Below are positions 63,691 to 64,000 of a stretch of 64,000 bases of DNA, one piece after another; within the stretch, counting starts at the first letter, position 1; each line of letters opens with the position of its first letter. The notes beneath the pieces were generated by a model. It saw only the letters and a list, made by a program, of their open reading frames with translations, did no database searches and was not told the origin of the DNA. The DNA is from CAVOAK01 sp963664465. GTDB taxonomy: Bacteria > Pseudomonadota > Alphaproteobacteria > UBA8366 > CAVOAK01. The stretch covers positions 106,069 through 170,068 of the forward strand of contig CAXXSU010000016.1 in assembly GCA_963664465.2 (NCBI GenBank), in the 5' to 3' direction. A program made the translations under genes and the position numbers.

Positions 63691-64000
63691 TCGCGTAGCC
63701 GCCGGTTTCGGTGCGGCGGAGCCGGGCCGTCTCAAATACGTGCTTTCCGTCCAGCCAACTCTTGGCAATGTCGGCATTTCCCAGCGCGATTCGTGTCGCT
63801 TCTGCTAGATCCAGCATTTCCGTCTTGTTGCCGGCGTGGCCCAATGCGCCAGCCATGCCAACCTGAACGCTGTTATGAAGCACAACCGGAACCAGCAGGA
63901 ACGGATCGTCGATTTCCCCCGCCTCGAGCTGGGACTCAATTTCAGCCCGATTATTGAGCAAGCGGCAACAGAAAGCCGCGCTCTGGGAGTGTACGCCTCG
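63668..64000 (-). CDS. Unrecognised protein (5' end outside the window)
   Basis: An open frame of at least 110 codons enters from the right edge and stops at 63668, overlapping the end of the protease gene by 23 bp in convergent orientation. The visible part is acidic and helical, with VPVVLHNSVQVGMAGALGHAG and DIAKSWLDGKHVFE segments. I do not recognise the family. Coding character is reasonable because the frame is open to the window edge. Confidence 0.5.
   Translation of the reverse strand, partial: RGVHSQSAAFCCRLLNNRAEIESQLEAGEIDDPFLLVPVVLHNSVQVGMAGALGHAGNKTEMLDLAEATRIALGNADIAKSWLDGKHVFETARLRRTETGGYATNSKPAV

Overview
The window looks like chromosomal DNA of an alphaproteobacterium. The evidence is a complete division/cell-wall (dcw) gene order on the minus strand, with the RNase P RNA gene directly upstream of mraZ, a meso-DAP-type MurE, and GC-rich coding throughout. 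No species can be named from sequence alone.

Layout. (1) 1-13.5 kb, minus strand: mraZ, rsmH, ftsL-like, ftsI, murE, murF, mraY, murD, ftsW, murG, murC, murB (murB is cut by the window edge), tightly packed with many ATGA-type overlaps. Three TGGGA boxes at exact 10-bp intervals lie upstream of mraZ and resemble MraZ operator repeats. (2) 13.9-18.5 kb, minus: rnpB with a recognisable promoter, a peptidoglycan amidase, a Uup-like ABC-F ATPase, a TerB/J-domain membrane protein and a DUF3750 lipid-envelope-type hypothetical. (3) 18.5-34.2 kb: a 12.4-kb segment bounded by two identical 1598-bp IS1380-family elements in opposite orientation, each with its own 4-bp target duplication. It holds a D-glutamate-cyclase-like (DUF1445) gene, a fused HyuA-HyuB/5-oxoprolinase, a giant AsmA protein, small regulators, fumC and a cytochrome c'. 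(4) 34.2-35.6 kb: a RidA gene wedged between the second IS1380 copy and an IS1595-family element with an 8-bp target duplication.

(5) 35.8-60.5 kb: an accessory catabolic region rich in paralogues. It has three solute-binding proteins of the amino-acid type without any permease or ATPase, a tandem pair of M19 dipeptidase-like proteins whose metal site looks altered, two Fe(II)/2-oxoglutarate dioxygenases (PhyH and TauD types), an octopine/nopaline-dehydrogenase-like enzyme, three related D-2-hydroxyacid dehydrogenases, and five small NTF2/SnoaL-like proteins. Four of those five form a mirror-image A-B / B-A arrangement. On its right side sits a set for N-carbamoyl/hydantoin chemistry: hydantoin-racemase-like enzyme, D-carbamoylase, D-hydantoinase, a DMT transporter and a cytosine-deaminase-like amidohydrolase. 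No transcription factor is visible in this 25 kb. Two genes are broken by apparently recent events: a sulfotransferase with one in-frame amber codon and a flavin reductase with a perfect 37-bp tandem duplication. (6) 60.6-64 kb: DUF1223 protein, glutathione S-transferase, a lipoprotein C-terminal processing protease, and a partial unknown gene.

The accessory genes together suggest uptake and breakdown of D-amino-acid, dipeptide or opine-like nitrogen compounds (inference). The most novel-looking parts are the mirrored NTF2-like gene pairs, the dipeptidase-like pair with a non-standard metal site, and their shared neighbourhood with opine-dehydrogenase and dioxygenase genes.
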